From the NCBI RefSeq assembly GCF_001730365.1, contig NZ_MIKB01000014.1:248001-312000 (forward strand): a stretch of 64,000 nucleotides of DNA. Direction: 5' to 3'. Position numbers and translations under genes: made by a program. The notes under the pieces were generated by a model. That model ran no database searches. It worked only from the letters and a program-made list of their open reading frames with translations, and was not told the DNA's origin. Below, piece by piece: positions 51,631 to 59,868 of the stretch (positions are counted from its first letter, which is position 1; the number at the start of each line of letters is the position of its first letter). The DNA is from Enterococcus quebecensis. Lineage in GTDB: Bacteria > Bacillota > Bacilli > Lactobacillales > Enterococcaceae.

Positions 51631-51645
51631 GTTTCATGTGAAACA
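51630..51645. promoter_or_regulatory. Near-consensus parS after mnmG
   Basis: TGTTTCATGTGAAACA, one change from parS. It lies in a 27-nt segment (51623-51649) repeated exactly at 61320-61346. Confidence 0.6.
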
Positions 51646-51965
51646 TTTAGAACTCATTGAATGCTATATTGAACGGTTGCAATGCAAAAAATCATAAAAG
51701 AAAGCATTCTTTTTGCATTTAGATAGTTTAAACCTTGTAACAAAGGTGTTTTAGCTTAAAAAGATTTTTTATTTTGACGGCATATGTTTGTGAAATGAAT
51801 ATTCAGAAGTATTTTATACCGTTCATTTTGATTGTTTTTGTTTTGTTATCCAGATTTTGTAATTAGAAGTTATATTTTATTTGTATATACTTTCCTTTCT
51901 GTTGTTATAAGATCAGATTAATCACATTGTCTACCGAGTTCTTAGTGGGAACCGTTCTAAAACTA
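51646..51965. other. Left junction region of the island, no gene
   Basis: Contains a hairpin (AATGCAAAAA and its complement, about 51680-51719) and a 10-nt match (TATATTGAAC, 51665-51674) to the mnmG att core. AT-rich and non-coding. Confidence 0.5.
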
Positions 51966-52124
51966 TTAGAAATTGTTTACTGGTCTGTTCTCATTTTCAA
52001 AGTATTTTTCCAACACAGGCAACACTTCTTACCATGATTGCGATTGTTCCCATACATCATAGAGCGCATAAATATCTTGGGGACTAATTTCTTTGATTGG
52101 TTGCTTGTTTTCTGTTTGACTCAT
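51966..52124 (-). pseudogene. Broken copy of the 92-codon island gene
   Basis: From the ATG at 52124 (AAGGAGTGAAGAAA upstream) the frame encodes MSQTENKQPIKEISPQDI..YALYDVWEQSQSW, then a TAA at 52029-52031, then in the same frame EVLPVLEKYFENENRPVN and another stop. It matches the intact protein at 55099-55377 closely, with TAA where that gene has CAA (Gln). The C-terminal half is missing. Confidence 0.85.
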
Positions 52125-52153
52125 TTTCTTCACTCCTTTAATTTTGATACACG

Positions 52154-52193
52154 AAAAAACGGTATCAGTGGTTGTTTCCTCACTAATACCGTT
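52154..52193 (-). terminator. Hairpin terminator/attenuator before the 92-codon pseudogene (copy 1)
   Basis: AACGGTATTAGTG and CACTGATACCGTT pair on the minus strand and TTTTTT follows, 30 bp upstream of the start codon. The same arrangement occurs at 55408-55447. Confidence 0.75.
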
Positions 52194-52254
52194 TCAATAA
52201 CTTTTACATTTTCTAGTTGAAATGATTGTACACTTAAGAAACGGTCAAAAAGAC

Positions 52255-52394
52255 TAGAAAAGTTCTTTGAATTTTTGTACAATAAATACAGCTAGCTTTC
52301 TGTTAGCTATTGGCAACTTGATTAGTGAGTTTGTACCTTACTAGTCAAGGCTTTATCACTTGATTACCAGTCTCGTGATAAAGTGCCTTTTTTA
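52255..52394 (+). ncRNA. Duplicated structured RNA, copy 1
   Basis: A conserved promoter-like block (TAGAAA, 17 bp, TACAAT at 52278-52283) leads into a ~105-nt RNA with three hairpins: AGCTA/TAGCT; CTTGATTAGTGAG/CTTACTAGTCAAG; and a terminator TTTATCAC/GTGATAAA closed by GGC/GCC, then TTTTTT. Copy 2 at 55503-55638 keeps the same folds with compensatory changes in the terminator stem. It ends against the stop of the convergent immunity gene. Confidence 0.65.
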
Positions 52395-52799
52395 TTTATT
52401 TTGTTGTAAAAATGCCTCCAAAATTCGTTTTACTGGTAAACTAGCATTTTTCAATAAATTTTCTGCTTTTTCGATTATTGCCTTGTCTGAAATAATCAAA
52501 TTTCTATATGGTTCTCCATCAAATGAACGTAATGAATCTAAAGCATATTCAACTACCTCATCATTTTCATTTAGCAATTCTAATAATACATTGAAGCCAT
52601 TCATACCTGTTTCCTCATCAATACAATAGGCTAACCTAATTTTATACTTCTCTTCCTTATTTTTTAAATTATGAGTTAAACCTTTCCAATCATTTTCTGT
52701 AAATTCACTTAATAATTCTCGTACATACAAAAATTCATCATCAAAAAAGTAATTGTCTGAACTATCCTCAGATAAAACTTCATCTACTTTTTCATACAT
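52392..52799 (-). CDS. Probable immunity protein for the EndoU toxin fragment
   Basis: 135-residue acidic, helical protein (SLRSFDGEPYRNLIISDKAIIEKAENLLKNASLPVKRILEAFL). It directly follows the EndoU toxin fragment (15 bp gap) with its own ribosome site, the standard place for a cognate immunity gene in polymorphic toxin loci. The family is not recognised with confidence. It may have outlived its toxin as protection against siblings. Confidence 0.65.
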   Translation of the reverse strand: MYEKVDEVLSEDSSDNYFFDDEFLYVRELLSEFTENDWKGLTHNLKNKEEKYKIRLAYCIDEETGMNGFNVLLELLNENDEVVEYALDSLRSFDGEPYRNLIISDKAIIEKAENLLKNASLPVKRILEAFLQQNK

Positions 52800-52813
52800 T
52801 ATTTTTTCCTCCT

Positions 52814-53295
52814 CTATTTAGTAAATCCTCCTGGAATTGGTGCATTTACTTTCCCTGTTGGATAACCACTTACAATATTATCTCCTAGCTTAATTACATC
52901 TATCTCTACACCGTCAACAATTGCTCTATGCCATGTTGCCCCGTCTCGTCCTCTAACACTGATTGTAGGAGAGTTCCCAACATCCTTAATACTATCTAAA
53001 ATTTTAGTATCGCTCCATCCATCTGGAAAAACGGTACTATTTTTTATTTTAGAAAGATTTCCATCTGGAAATTGAGTAACAAGTTTGATGTCTTTTGTAC
53101 CATCAGGATTAATTTTAATAGTTTCAGTTGCAAAGTTTGGATGATTATTGTTAATACTTGAAGAATGCCCACCAATTATTTCATTTTTAGTAGGGTTTTT
53201 CCTTTGACCCCAAAGGATTTTTTCTTCCATTTCTGGAGTAATAATTGAATTAGCCCCACTGGCTTTCTCTGGGCTGAAATATTCTTCTAATTTTA
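52814..53295 (-). pseudogene. EndoU nuclease toxin domain, 5'-truncated (LXG-type)
   Basis: The longest ATG frame begins at 53230, but the coding frame continues upstream to about 53295 (KLEEYFSPEKASGANSIITPE), where IS110-type sequence begins. The C-terminal domain fits bacterial EndoU RNases: GGHSSSINNNHPNF, the TVFPDGWSDTKI block, then SVRGRDGATW and a terminal VSGYPTG. The ASGAN linker resembles ASGAG in the intact LXG protein at 56106-57590, so the missing half was probably an LXG export domain. Without it, export is unlikely. Confidence 0.8.
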
Positions 53296-54428
53296 TGTGT
53301 TAGAACATCGGTTCATCAATATTCTAACACATTTTCACTAGCTTACTGATTTCGGTTTTAATTCTGGTAATTCATAGACGACTTTTTTCTTCATCATCAC
53401 GTAGATAATTCGAATAAGCTTTCGCATGATACAAATTAACGCTTGTATTTTTGTTTTTCCCTCGGATATCTTTTTCTCAAAGTACGCTCGATACACTGGA
53501 TTTCGCGGTTTTCCCTTGTTTGTGAGATAAATTTGTTGTACGGCTAAAAAGTAAAGAGTAGAATAGAGATTTCTGTTCCCTTGTGACTTGTTTTGTACGT
53601 CTTTTCCTTTTCCCGCCGACACAAAATGTAAGGGGGCTACTCCGGCATAATTCGCTAATTTATGGGAACTAGAAAACCGGTGTATATCGCCGATATGGGC
53701 AACTAATGAACAAGCTGTTACGATATTCACACCCGGTATTGTTTCCAATTGATATCCTAGTTGTCGATACATGCTTGTTTCGAGCTTCTCAATACTTTTA
53801 ATTTCTCCTAGGATAAAACGAATTTATTGCGCAATACTTCGAACAAGACAATCTCTTTCCTGTTGATAGTCTAAGGTTGGTTGCTTTTCTTGTTCTACTA
53901 AATCAAGAATTTTTATTGCTCGATTCGTTGAACAAGTGTTATGACTTGGAACTCGTAAAAATGCGCCTAATTCTTCCTCTGATACCTGTTTTAAATGATT
54001 AGCTGATGGAAATTTTTCGTAAAAAGCTAGGGAAGTGGCACAGGTTAATTCATGAAAAAAATGTTTATAACTTGGATAGGCAACTTGTAATTGTTCATGA
54101 AACTGTCGTGTCAGTCCACCTAAATTTTTGACTAACGCATTTCTTCGGTTCACAATGTGGCGCATTGTCCAATAATAATCTTGGGGCGTTGCGTCTGGTA
54201 ATAGATGGGAACGTCTCATAAGAATAGCACTAATACATTGTGCGTCCCAACTATCATTTTTCTTAGTACTGGCATAACTCATTCGTTCCATAAAAGAGAG
54301 GGAGGGATTGACTTCTTTTACTAGATAGCTTTTATCTAATAGAAAAATAGAGAGATTTCTACCGTAGTGGGTTACGTCTTCCAATCCAAAAATTGGGATG
54401 AGTTCGCCTTTTTGTTTCAATTTGAAAG
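53296..54428 (-). mobile_element. Remnant of an IS110-family insertion sequence
   Basis: Carries a broken IS110-type transposase. The end past the transposase stop has an inverted repeat TGTGTTAGAA/TTCTAACACA (53296-53305 and 53322-53331), a possible part of the element end or its guide RNA. The other end abuts the XRE gene and lacks the transposase N-terminus and any leader, so that end is deleted. Confidence 0.75.
53338..54420 (-). pseudogene. IS110-family transposase, N-truncated with internal stop
   Basis: IS110 transposases combine an N-terminal RuvC-like DEDD domain with a C-terminal serine-containing domain. Here the frame starts inside the first domain (FGLEDVTHYGRNL) and lacks roughly the first 60 residues. 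It runs to a TAA at 53824-53826 and continues in the same frame into the intact C-terminal domain (ETIPGVNIVTACSLVAHIGD, VSAGKGKDVQNKSQGN). One nonsense mutation plus the 5' deletion makes it inactive. Confidence 0.85.
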
Positions 54429-54437
54429 GTGATAACT

Positions 54438-54863
54438 ATGTCTAAATTTTCAGAACGCCTTAAACAGCTTCGAACCGAGAAAAAGATGACACAACAGGCT
54501 CTCGCTGATTTAGTCGGTGTAAACAGAGTAACTTATACAAATTGGGAAAACGGCAAAAGAGAACCTGAACTTGATAAAGTGGTAGAACTTGCGACTGAAC
54601 TAAATTCCACCGTTGATTATCTTCTAGGGAATTCAGATATTAATTATTTGGATATCTCTGAAAACGAACTAAAGAATTTAAGTAAAGAAGAAGCACAAAC
54701 CTTATCAGACGAAATGAAAAAGAACTTATTTTCTATCTTTGATATTGGCAAAGATAAATTTAATATGACCGATGAAGAAATGGAAATGATGAAAGTTCTT
54801 GTGATAAAAAAATTTATGAAAGATATGGACGAAAAAGAAAGAAATAACACTTCTAATCCATAA
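54438..54863 (+). CDS. XRE-family transcriptional regulator
   Basis: 141 residues from the ATG at 54438 (GAAAGGTG upstream). N-terminal Cro/CI-type HTH (FSERLKQLRTEKKMTQQALADLVGVNRVTYTNWENGKREP) and a short acidic C-terminal region. Probably a repressor carried by the mobile element or island. Its start lies within about 17 bp of the truncated IS110 remnant, so its original upstream region may be lost. Followed by a structured 3' region and a terminator. Confidence 0.88.
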   Translation: MSKFSERLKQLRTEKKMTQQALADLVGVNRVTYTNWENGKREPELDKVVELATELNSTVDYLLGNSDINYLDISENELKNLSKEEAQTLSDEMKKNLFSIFDIGKDKFNMTDEEMEMMKVLVIKKFMKDMDEKERNNTSNP

Positions 54864-54872
54864 TACACTCTA

Positions 54873-54999
54873 ATAAAAGTAAATGGTTCACTTCGTCGAT
54901 TTCATCGCCATTGACTTTCATTCGTAGGCATGTACTTTTATCAGTGCCCGAGGAACTCACAAAATAGCTATCACTTTGGCTAGTTCCTCGAGCTTTTTT
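54873..54999 (+). terminator. Structured 3' region and terminator after the XRE gene
   Basis: An outer pair ATAAAAGTA/TACTTTTAT (54873-54881 and 54933-54941) is followed by CGAGGAACT/AGTTCCTCG (54949-54957 and 54982-54990) and TTTTTT. The second stem is a terminator. The first, with a conserved-looking 50-nt loop, could belong to a small RNA. Confidence 0.65.
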
Positions 55000-55098
55000 A
55001 GCCTAACATGCCTATCGTTTGCTTTAGCACTTAAATCTGTTCTTCTAAATTCTCCTTTCTTCACCCTCAGAATCTAGCAAAATAGGATTCCAAAACCT

Positions 55099-55377
55099 TT
55101 AAACCTTTTTCTTGCTTCGCAATTCTAACAACTGTTTTTCCATTCTCTCCATAGATTGGTTGAAATCTACGTAAAACAACGTAAATACTTGGGAACAGGC
55201 ATAGTATTTTCTCGCAATCTGTTGTTTATCTACAGGTCTTTTTCTGTCACTGAAAAATCTTTCGAGTACGGGTAAAATTTCTTGCCATGATTGAAGCTGT
55301 TCCCACATATCATATAGGCTAAAAATATCTTGGTGGCTAATTTCTTTGATTGGTTGTTTATTTTCTGTTTGAATCAT
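55099..55377 (-). CDS. 92-residue island protein of unknown function
   Basis: Starts at the ATG at 55377 behind AAGGAGTGAAGAAA. Helical, charged and cytoplasmic: MIQTENKQPIKEISHQDIFSL, then WEQLQSWQEILPVLERFF, then a basic C-terminus (LLELRSKKKV). A broken paralogue lies at 51966-52124 in the same relation to the other toxin module. A hairpin terminator stands 30 bp upstream with no promoter in between, so expression may depend on read-through from the toxin operon. Not recognised. Confidence 0.7.
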   Translation of the reverse strand: MIQTENKQPIKEISHQDIFSLYDMWEQLQSWQEILPVLERFFSDRKRPVDKQQIARKYYACSQVFTLFYVDFNQSMERMEKQLLELRSKKKV

Positions 55378-55407
55378 TTTCTTCACTCCTTCAATTTTTG
55401 ATACACT

Positions 55408-55447
55408 AAAAAACGGTATCAGTGATTGTTTACTCACTAATACCGTT
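55408..55447 (-). terminator. Hairpin terminator/attenuator before the 92-codon gene (copy 2)
   Basis: AACGGTATTAGTG and CACTGATACCGTT with a T-run on the minus strand, the twin of 52154-52193. Confidence 0.75.
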
Positions 55448-55502
55448 CACAATAGTTTATACAATGTAGCTGATTGTACTTCAAATAAACATTCAAAAAG
55501 AC

Positions 55503-55638
55503 TAGAAAAGTCCTTTGAATTTTTGTACAATAAATACAGCTAGCTTTTGTTAGCTATTGGCAACTTGATTAGTGATTTCCAGCTTACTATTCAAGGCTTT
55601 ACTATCCGACTCCAATCAGATAGTAAAGTGCCTTTTTT
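55503..55638 (+). ncRNA. Duplicated structured RNA, copy 2
   Basis: Same layout as copy 1: TAGAAA, 17 bp, TACAAT (55526-55531); hairpin AGCTA/TAGCT with a loop one base shorter; CTTGATTAGTGA/TTACTATTCAAG; terminator TTTACTATC/GATAGTAAA closed by GGC/GCC, then TTTTTT. The terminator stem differs from copy 1 at several paired positions and still pairs. It ends 11 bp before the stop of the convergent immunity gene. Confidence 0.65.
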
Positions 55639-55648
55639 ATTTTATTGA

Positions 55649-56098
55649 TTATTCGGGATTTTGTTCTGTTGTTTTTTTCATGTAATCATGATAGGGGTCT
55701 TCTATATTATCTCCTACCTCTTCAATGGTATCTTCTATTTCTTCAAGTATTTCTGAAGATATATTTGAAGTATCTTTAATAGATTCTTTCATTTTGTTAT
55801 AAGTCTTTTTCAATCCCAGATTTATTAATAATGATGTAATTATGTCCACATCATCATAATTCTCTGTATTCCATAAACCGCATAAAACATCATCTAATTC
55901 ACTTCTTAGAGGCTCTTTCAAATTTTCGTAAGTATCCCCTTGTCTCATCATCAATTCATCTAGAATATCAAAAAATTCTTTCTTAGTTAATTTTTCATTT
56001 TTAAAGTCCGTAATAGCTTGTTCAAATAATAAATATAGTTTATCTACAGACACCCATGGCATTTCAGAGTAATCTTCTTTTTTCATGACTTTTTCCAT
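55649..56098 (-). CDS. Probable immunity protein for the LXG toxin
   Basis: 149 residues from the ATG at 56098, chosen for GGGAGGTAATAAA upstream. Acidic, helical and cytoplasmic, ending SEILEEIEDTIEEVGDNIED...TEQNPE. It starts 8 bp after the LXG stop, the expected place for cognate immunity. Family not recognised. Convergent with structured RNA copy 2. Confidence 0.65.
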   Translation of the reverse strand: MEKVMKKEDYSEMPWVSVDKLYLLFEQAITDFKNEKLTKKEFFDILDELMMRQGDTYENLKEPLRSELDDVLCGLWNTENYDDVDIITSLLINLGLKKTYNKMKESIKDTSNISSEILEEIEDTIEEVGDNIEDPYHDYMKKTTEQNPE

Positions 56099-56105
56099 TA
56101 TTTTA

Positions 56106-57590
56106 TTACCTCCCTTGAATTGGAACATGAACTTCATTTAAATTTTGTTTTTTTGTCCATAATCCATCAACAGTTACTTGTTTATTCCCTATCTTAATTT
56201 GAGCAGTCCACCTTGAACCTGATGATGAATTAGGAAATTTTGCTGCTGCAACAAGGTCTGGTTCATGCCATCTAATAATAGCCTTCTGACCATCAGATAA
56301 TTGGAATTCATATTTCGCCCCATTTTTCATAGTATCTGTAGGTTTAAATGTGTTTGGGGTCCCTTCTGGCACCATATTTTGTAAATCTTTTAAACTTATT
56401 TCTCCATTGTCTAAAAGATTTTCAACTACTGTCCTAGTTTGGTCTCTATTTAAAGTTTCTACAGAATGTTTTCCAATCTCTGTTCCAGCCCCACTGGCTT
56501 TCTTATTAGTATTTCTACGTTTAGCATTTTGCGTTTTCCCTACATTAATTACACCTTTGACCATCACACCGATGGTAATCATGCTATTCGCTAACAAGGA
56601 AGCTTTTCCAAGCATTTCCGCTTGAGTTAATTTCTTTCCTGTTACACTATCAATCCCCGTAGCTAATTCTTTTATCAGGGTTGCATTTTGCTCATAGAAT
56701 AATTCATCTACACCTTTTTGGCGATCGCCTTGAATGAAACTTAAGCCGTATTTATCAATCATTCGACTAAGCCATTTATTATAGGCTAAGGTTACATCAA
56801 TATCTGCGGCTGTGGCGGAAGTCTTTCCTTTTTTCACCCACATCCACATTTTACCATACCCTAAATCAATTAATCTGTATTCCCGATCGCCTACATCTGG
56901 CTGTTTATCTTCATTGAGATTCTTTTCTTTCAATTGATTAAACCAGCTACTATCTACACCTGTAGGTAATTGATACGTGCCATCACGATTAACCACTGTA
57001 TTATTCAGTACCAAGACACCTTGCATGGCAATATGCATATCGTTTAAGCTACTGGCAAAAAGACTATTCGTTTGTGAAGAAAACTGATGCAGTTTTTCTA
57101 CCTTCTTTTGTAATTCTCGGATATCCTCTTCAAACGTATTGGACATACGATTCAGATTGTTTTGAACATCTAGCAAGGCATCTAAGACTTTCGCAACAGG
57201 ATTACTTCGTGACAATGCTCTAGCAACAGCTGCAGAAGCATCAACGGAAGCTTTCATTGCTTTTTTTGTGGCAATTTGTTGGTTCAATTTGTCTTCATCT
57301 AGCATTCCTTCACTTGATATGTTCTGATCAGCATTCGTATATGTTTGTAATTCTTGCTCAATACGATCCATCGCTGATGTTACTTTGCTGATCGTTGGTA
57401 AAACTAAATCACTAAAGAGACCTTTTCCTGCGGTATAAGCAGCACCAGAAAGCGTTTTGCCATCTACTGCAGCAACCACTTTTTGACTGCCTGCTTTTAG
57501 TTGTTGAGAAGCCTCTTTCCCACTTTGGAGATTCTTTTTTAATGCACTGATTAATTGTGCTGAGTCTGAGCTAGAATAAATTAATCCCAA
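56106..57590 (-). CDS. LXG-domain T7SSb toxin, probable polymorphic toxin type 30
   Basis: 494 residues. The first ~200 are the helical LXG export domain (MGLIYSSSDSAQLISALKKNL...). The middle follows, then a linker KKASGAGTE. The last ~85 residues (GAKYEFQLSDGQKAIIRWHEPD...SRWTAQIKIGN...HVPIQGR) look like the type 30 polymorphic toxin domain (W/H-E-PD, central W, C-terminal HVPI). Preceded by lap2 (10-bp overlap) and lap1, and followed by an immunity gene: the T7SSb effector layout known from streptococci and enterococci. The export machinery itself is not in the window. The toxin class is less certain than the LXG assignment. Confidence 0.8.
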   Translation of the reverse strand: MGLIYSSSDSAQLISALKKNLQSGKEASQQLKAGSQKVVAAVDGKTLSGAAYTAGKGLFSDLVLPTISKVTSAMDRIEQELQTYTNADQNISSEGMLDEDKLNQQIATKKAMKASVDASAAVARALSRSNPVAKVLDALLDVQNNLNRMSNTFEEDIRELQKKVEKLHQFSSQTNSLFASSLNDMHIAMQGVLVLNNTVVNRDGTYQLPTGVDSSWFNQLKEKNLNEDKQPDVGDREYRLIDLGYGKMWMWVKKGKTSATAADIDVTLAYNKWLSRMIDKYGLSFIQGDRQKGVDELFYEQNATLIKELATGIDSVTGKKLTQAEMLGKASLLANSMITIGVMVKGVINVGKTQNAKRRNTNKKASGAGTEIGKHSVETLNRDQTRTVVENLLDNGEISLKDLQNMVPEGTPNTFKPTDTMKNGAKYEFQLSDGQKAIIRWHEPDLVAAAKFPNSSSGSRWTAQIKIGNKQVTVDGLWTKKQNLNEVHVPIQGR

Positions 57591-57934
57591 GGAATTTCAC
57601 CTCTTTTTCTATAGAGCTCTTCGGTTTCATCATCGAGGACTTTTCTTTGTTTCGTATAACTTTCAGAGAGTTCTTCCACAGCTTCGCTTAATTGACGTTT
57701 AAACAAGTGTTCTTGTTCTTCGTTTTTTCTTTGTAATCGCAGGCTTTCTGGGTTTTCACGAAACTTTTCATCATTTAGCATGCTAAGTGCGCGATACCCT
57801 CTCTGTAAATCATCTTGCAACTGTTGCAAACTGTTTTCTATTTTTCGTTGGTCATTTTTTAAGTCATCAACGCTGTTTTCCTTCTCGATGATTAAACGAT
57901 TATATGTTGCTCGTTCTTGTTCATTCTTATCCAT
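57581..57934 (-). CDS. LXG-associated helical protein, DUF3958-type (Lap2-like)
   Basis: 117 residues, almost wholly coiled-coil helix, rich in Glu/Lys/Gln (NRLIIEKENSVDDLKNDQRKIENSLQQL), ending EELYRKRGEIPWD. It overlaps the LXG start by 10 bp. Proteins of this type bind the LXG domain and are needed for T7SSb export. Confidence 0.75.
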   Translation of the reverse strand: MDKNEQERATYNRLIIEKENSVDDLKNDQRKIENSLQQLQDDLQRGYRALSMLNDEKFRENPESLRLQRKNEEQEHLFKRQLSEAVEELSESYTKQRKVLDDETEELYRKRGEIPWD

Positions 57935-57945
57935 GGTACAACCCC

Positions 57946-58197
57946 TTAAAACTTGATCTTACTATCTTCAATTGCCATAATTTCAGCTATCTTTGGAAAT
58001 TTCTGACTCTGTTCTTTCACACAATCAACTAGCTGCGATAAATCCGATAGTAATTGATTCGTCACTTCTGTTCCTTTTTTCATACTACTGATGTTGCTTT
58101 TATCCAGAGAAACGTGAGTTCCTTTATTTACAGATACAGCGTTAATTCCTGTGGTTGCTCTAGTAGCAGCTCCAACATCTGAAGCAATATTCACCAT
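57946..58197 (-). CDS. LXG-associated helical protein, TIGR04197/DUF3130-type (Lap1-like)
   Basis: 83-residue WXG100-like helical protein ending FPKIAEIMAIEDSKIKF, consistent with the Lap1 export-signal family. First gene of lap1-lap2-LXG-immunity, with GGAGGGA upstream. Expected to form a complex with the LXG domain for T7SSb targeting. Confidence 0.75.
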   Translation of the reverse strand: MVNIASDVGAATRATTGINAVSVNKGTHVSLDKSNISSMKKGTEVTNQLLSDLSQLVDCVKEQSQKFPKIAEIMAIEDSKIKF

Positions 58198-58438
58198 TCG
58201 TTCCCTCCTTATTCTTGAGCGTAGTTCAAATTAATTTTACCATATAATCAAGATATCTGACATTCGTTAGAAATTTTTTTACTTATTTCATTCATTTTTC
58301 TTAAGATAGTTGATAATTTTACTCTGTTTGTAAATTATATTAGAATTGTCAGTTTAATTGTTTATACTACAGTTTTTTATTAATCTCCTAAACTCACATT
58401 TGCTTGTATTAAATAGCTTCTAAATTTATTTTGATTGC
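58198..58438. other. Promoter region upstream of the LXG operon
   Basis: AT-rich, no ORF. Extends to the second copy of the mnmG 3' end. Confidence 0.4.
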
Positions 58439-58460
58439 TTTATATTGAACAAGGGAAGAT
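58439..58460. other. Internal att-like copy of the mnmG 3' end
   Basis: A 22-nt exact match to 51565-51586, adjacent to the stop of the integrase remnant. Marks the junction of two tandem elements. Confidence 0.7.
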
Positions 58461-58481
58461 TGCAAAAACTACTTCTAAAAG

Positions 58482-58984
58482 TTAGTAATAGCAACGTTTC
58501 AACTCATTCCATATAAACCACCATGGTTTTGAATACGGTTTTAAAAATGCCATGTAATCAGAAAATTTTTCTGCAGTTTTATTCTGTTTTGCTTTGGTCA
58601 CTTTGATATAAATATCTGTTGTGATTTTTGTTGATTTGTGACCTAATCTTTGGGAAACATTTTTGATACTTGCGCCACTTTCAAAAAGTAATGAAGCGTT
58701 AGTTTTTCTAAAATCATGTACTCGGATTATTTTCATGTCTGGGAAGTGTTTTTTTACTCGATATAAAACAGAGTTGCTAAATACCACATTGTTCTCAAAA
58801 TGCTTATCTCTTATACCTAGAGAAAGTTTTTGCTGGACGATGTGGTTTTTCTGTTAGAGGATTCTGTTTTTGTATCTTGAATTATTGGTTCACCGCTTTT
58901 TAGTTCTGCAAGAGTTTTATTGATATCAATAATTTGATTATCAAAATCAATATCTTTCCATGTATCAGGCAGAATTATTAAATG
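58482..58984 (-). pseudogene. Tyrosine recombinase (integrase) remnant
   Basis: The frame 58787-58482 encodes the C-terminal catalytic part: HDFRKT (His24, Arg27), LGHKST (His50) and a later Tyr60. The upstream stretch to about 58984 still encodes TWKDIDFDNQIIDINKTLAEL...EPIIQDTKTESS, the middle of the same kind of protein, but stops and a frameshift intervene and the N-terminus is gone. It lies directly beside the att-like repeat, as expected for an integrase of an mnmG-targeting element. Confidence 0.85.
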
Positions 58985-59124
58985 GTATAGAAGGGATACT
59001 TGTTGGAAAAATTGAAGACTTTGCTGCCAGTCATTATCAACAGTTAGTTGAATGTAAGGTTGTTAGGAATAGTGAAGGAGTATTTCAAGTGGATTCTCAA
59101 ACTCTGACTAATTTAGCAGTTTGA
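58968..59124 (+). pseudogene. Fragment of an unknown protein
   Basis: An open frame without a start, ending at TGA (59122-59124), encodes AELLNGIEGILVGKIEDFAA, then HYQQLVECKVVRN and VDSQTLTNLAV. It abuts the integrase remnant at a breakpoint near 58970-58985. Probably the tail of a gene lost in rearrangement; not recognised. Confidence 0.45.
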
Positions 59125-59455
59125 TTTTATTGTTATGCCCGTGGTAATTGAGATTTTAATTTGACTAAGATATTGACTAAGAAAAAACTTTTTCTAGTGG
59201 TATATAATGGTAAAATTTGTACTATTTTTTGTTCGGAAATGCCTGTATGGTGCGTTTTAGTTTGTAGTGGTTATTAAAATGCCGAATAATCTAATATGTT
59301 CTATTTTTAATAAAAACATGCATAAATATCATGTTTTTTATACATTATAAAAAAAGAGATTGACTTTTCATTTTCATTAAAATATTATTAGATTGATGAG
59401 TTTAAGGTGTTTTTTTGGTGATTCTTTTATAAGACTTGATGGGGGACAATGTATT

Positions 59456-59868
59456 ATGAAGTGGAAAGTTTCAGCAATTCTGTTCATTTTTTTATTTTTA
59501 GTAGGAGGATATATGTATCAGAAAAGAAGAATAGATTCACCTAAAAATTATGTAGTGAATTCAGTTCCGCCTATGCTGGTTATTGGAGATATTGTTTCAA
59601 AAGATGAGTTAAATTTTACAATAAAGATTACTTCTACTGAAGTTGATGAAATTGTAGTGAGCTCATTAGTAAAAATTGATCTTGAAAAAACTTCATTTGA
59701 TCAGTCCGGAGAGAAAGCTACCAAGAAAAAATATTCAGTTTTTTGAAAAATATAGAGCCGAAATCTCATGTTGAAATATTGGTAAATCCCAATGAAATAT
59801 TATCAGACCACAAAATATCAGTAAACTCATTATCAAATATAACAATTGGAGATAAATGGGTCAAATGA
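59456..59868 (+). pseudogene. Membrane-anchored small protein, frameshifted
   Basis: Starts MKWKVSAILFIFLFLVGGYMY (one N-terminal membrane segment). The frame stops at about 59745, but the next frame continues with NIEPKSHVEILVNPNEIL and ends TIGDKWVK at 59868, so a one-base shift near a T/A run probably broke the gene. It overlaps the next reading frame by 4 bp (ATGA). Perhaps an immunity or accessory gene for the secreted protein that follows. Confidence 0.6.

Noticed and set aside
52038-52220. 60-codon plus-strand frame
   Set aside because: It is antisense to the broken copy of the 92-codon gene and its hairpin.
52275-52345. Short minus-strand peptide frame (ending VQKFKELF) across structured RNA copy 1, considered as an Fst-like toxin
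   Set aside because: The second copy has a one-base deletion that breaks the frame, there is no start codon or ribosome site, and it does not resemble Fst.
58663-58857. Plus-strand frame at the integrase remnant
   Set aside because: Antisense to recognisable recombinase motifs.
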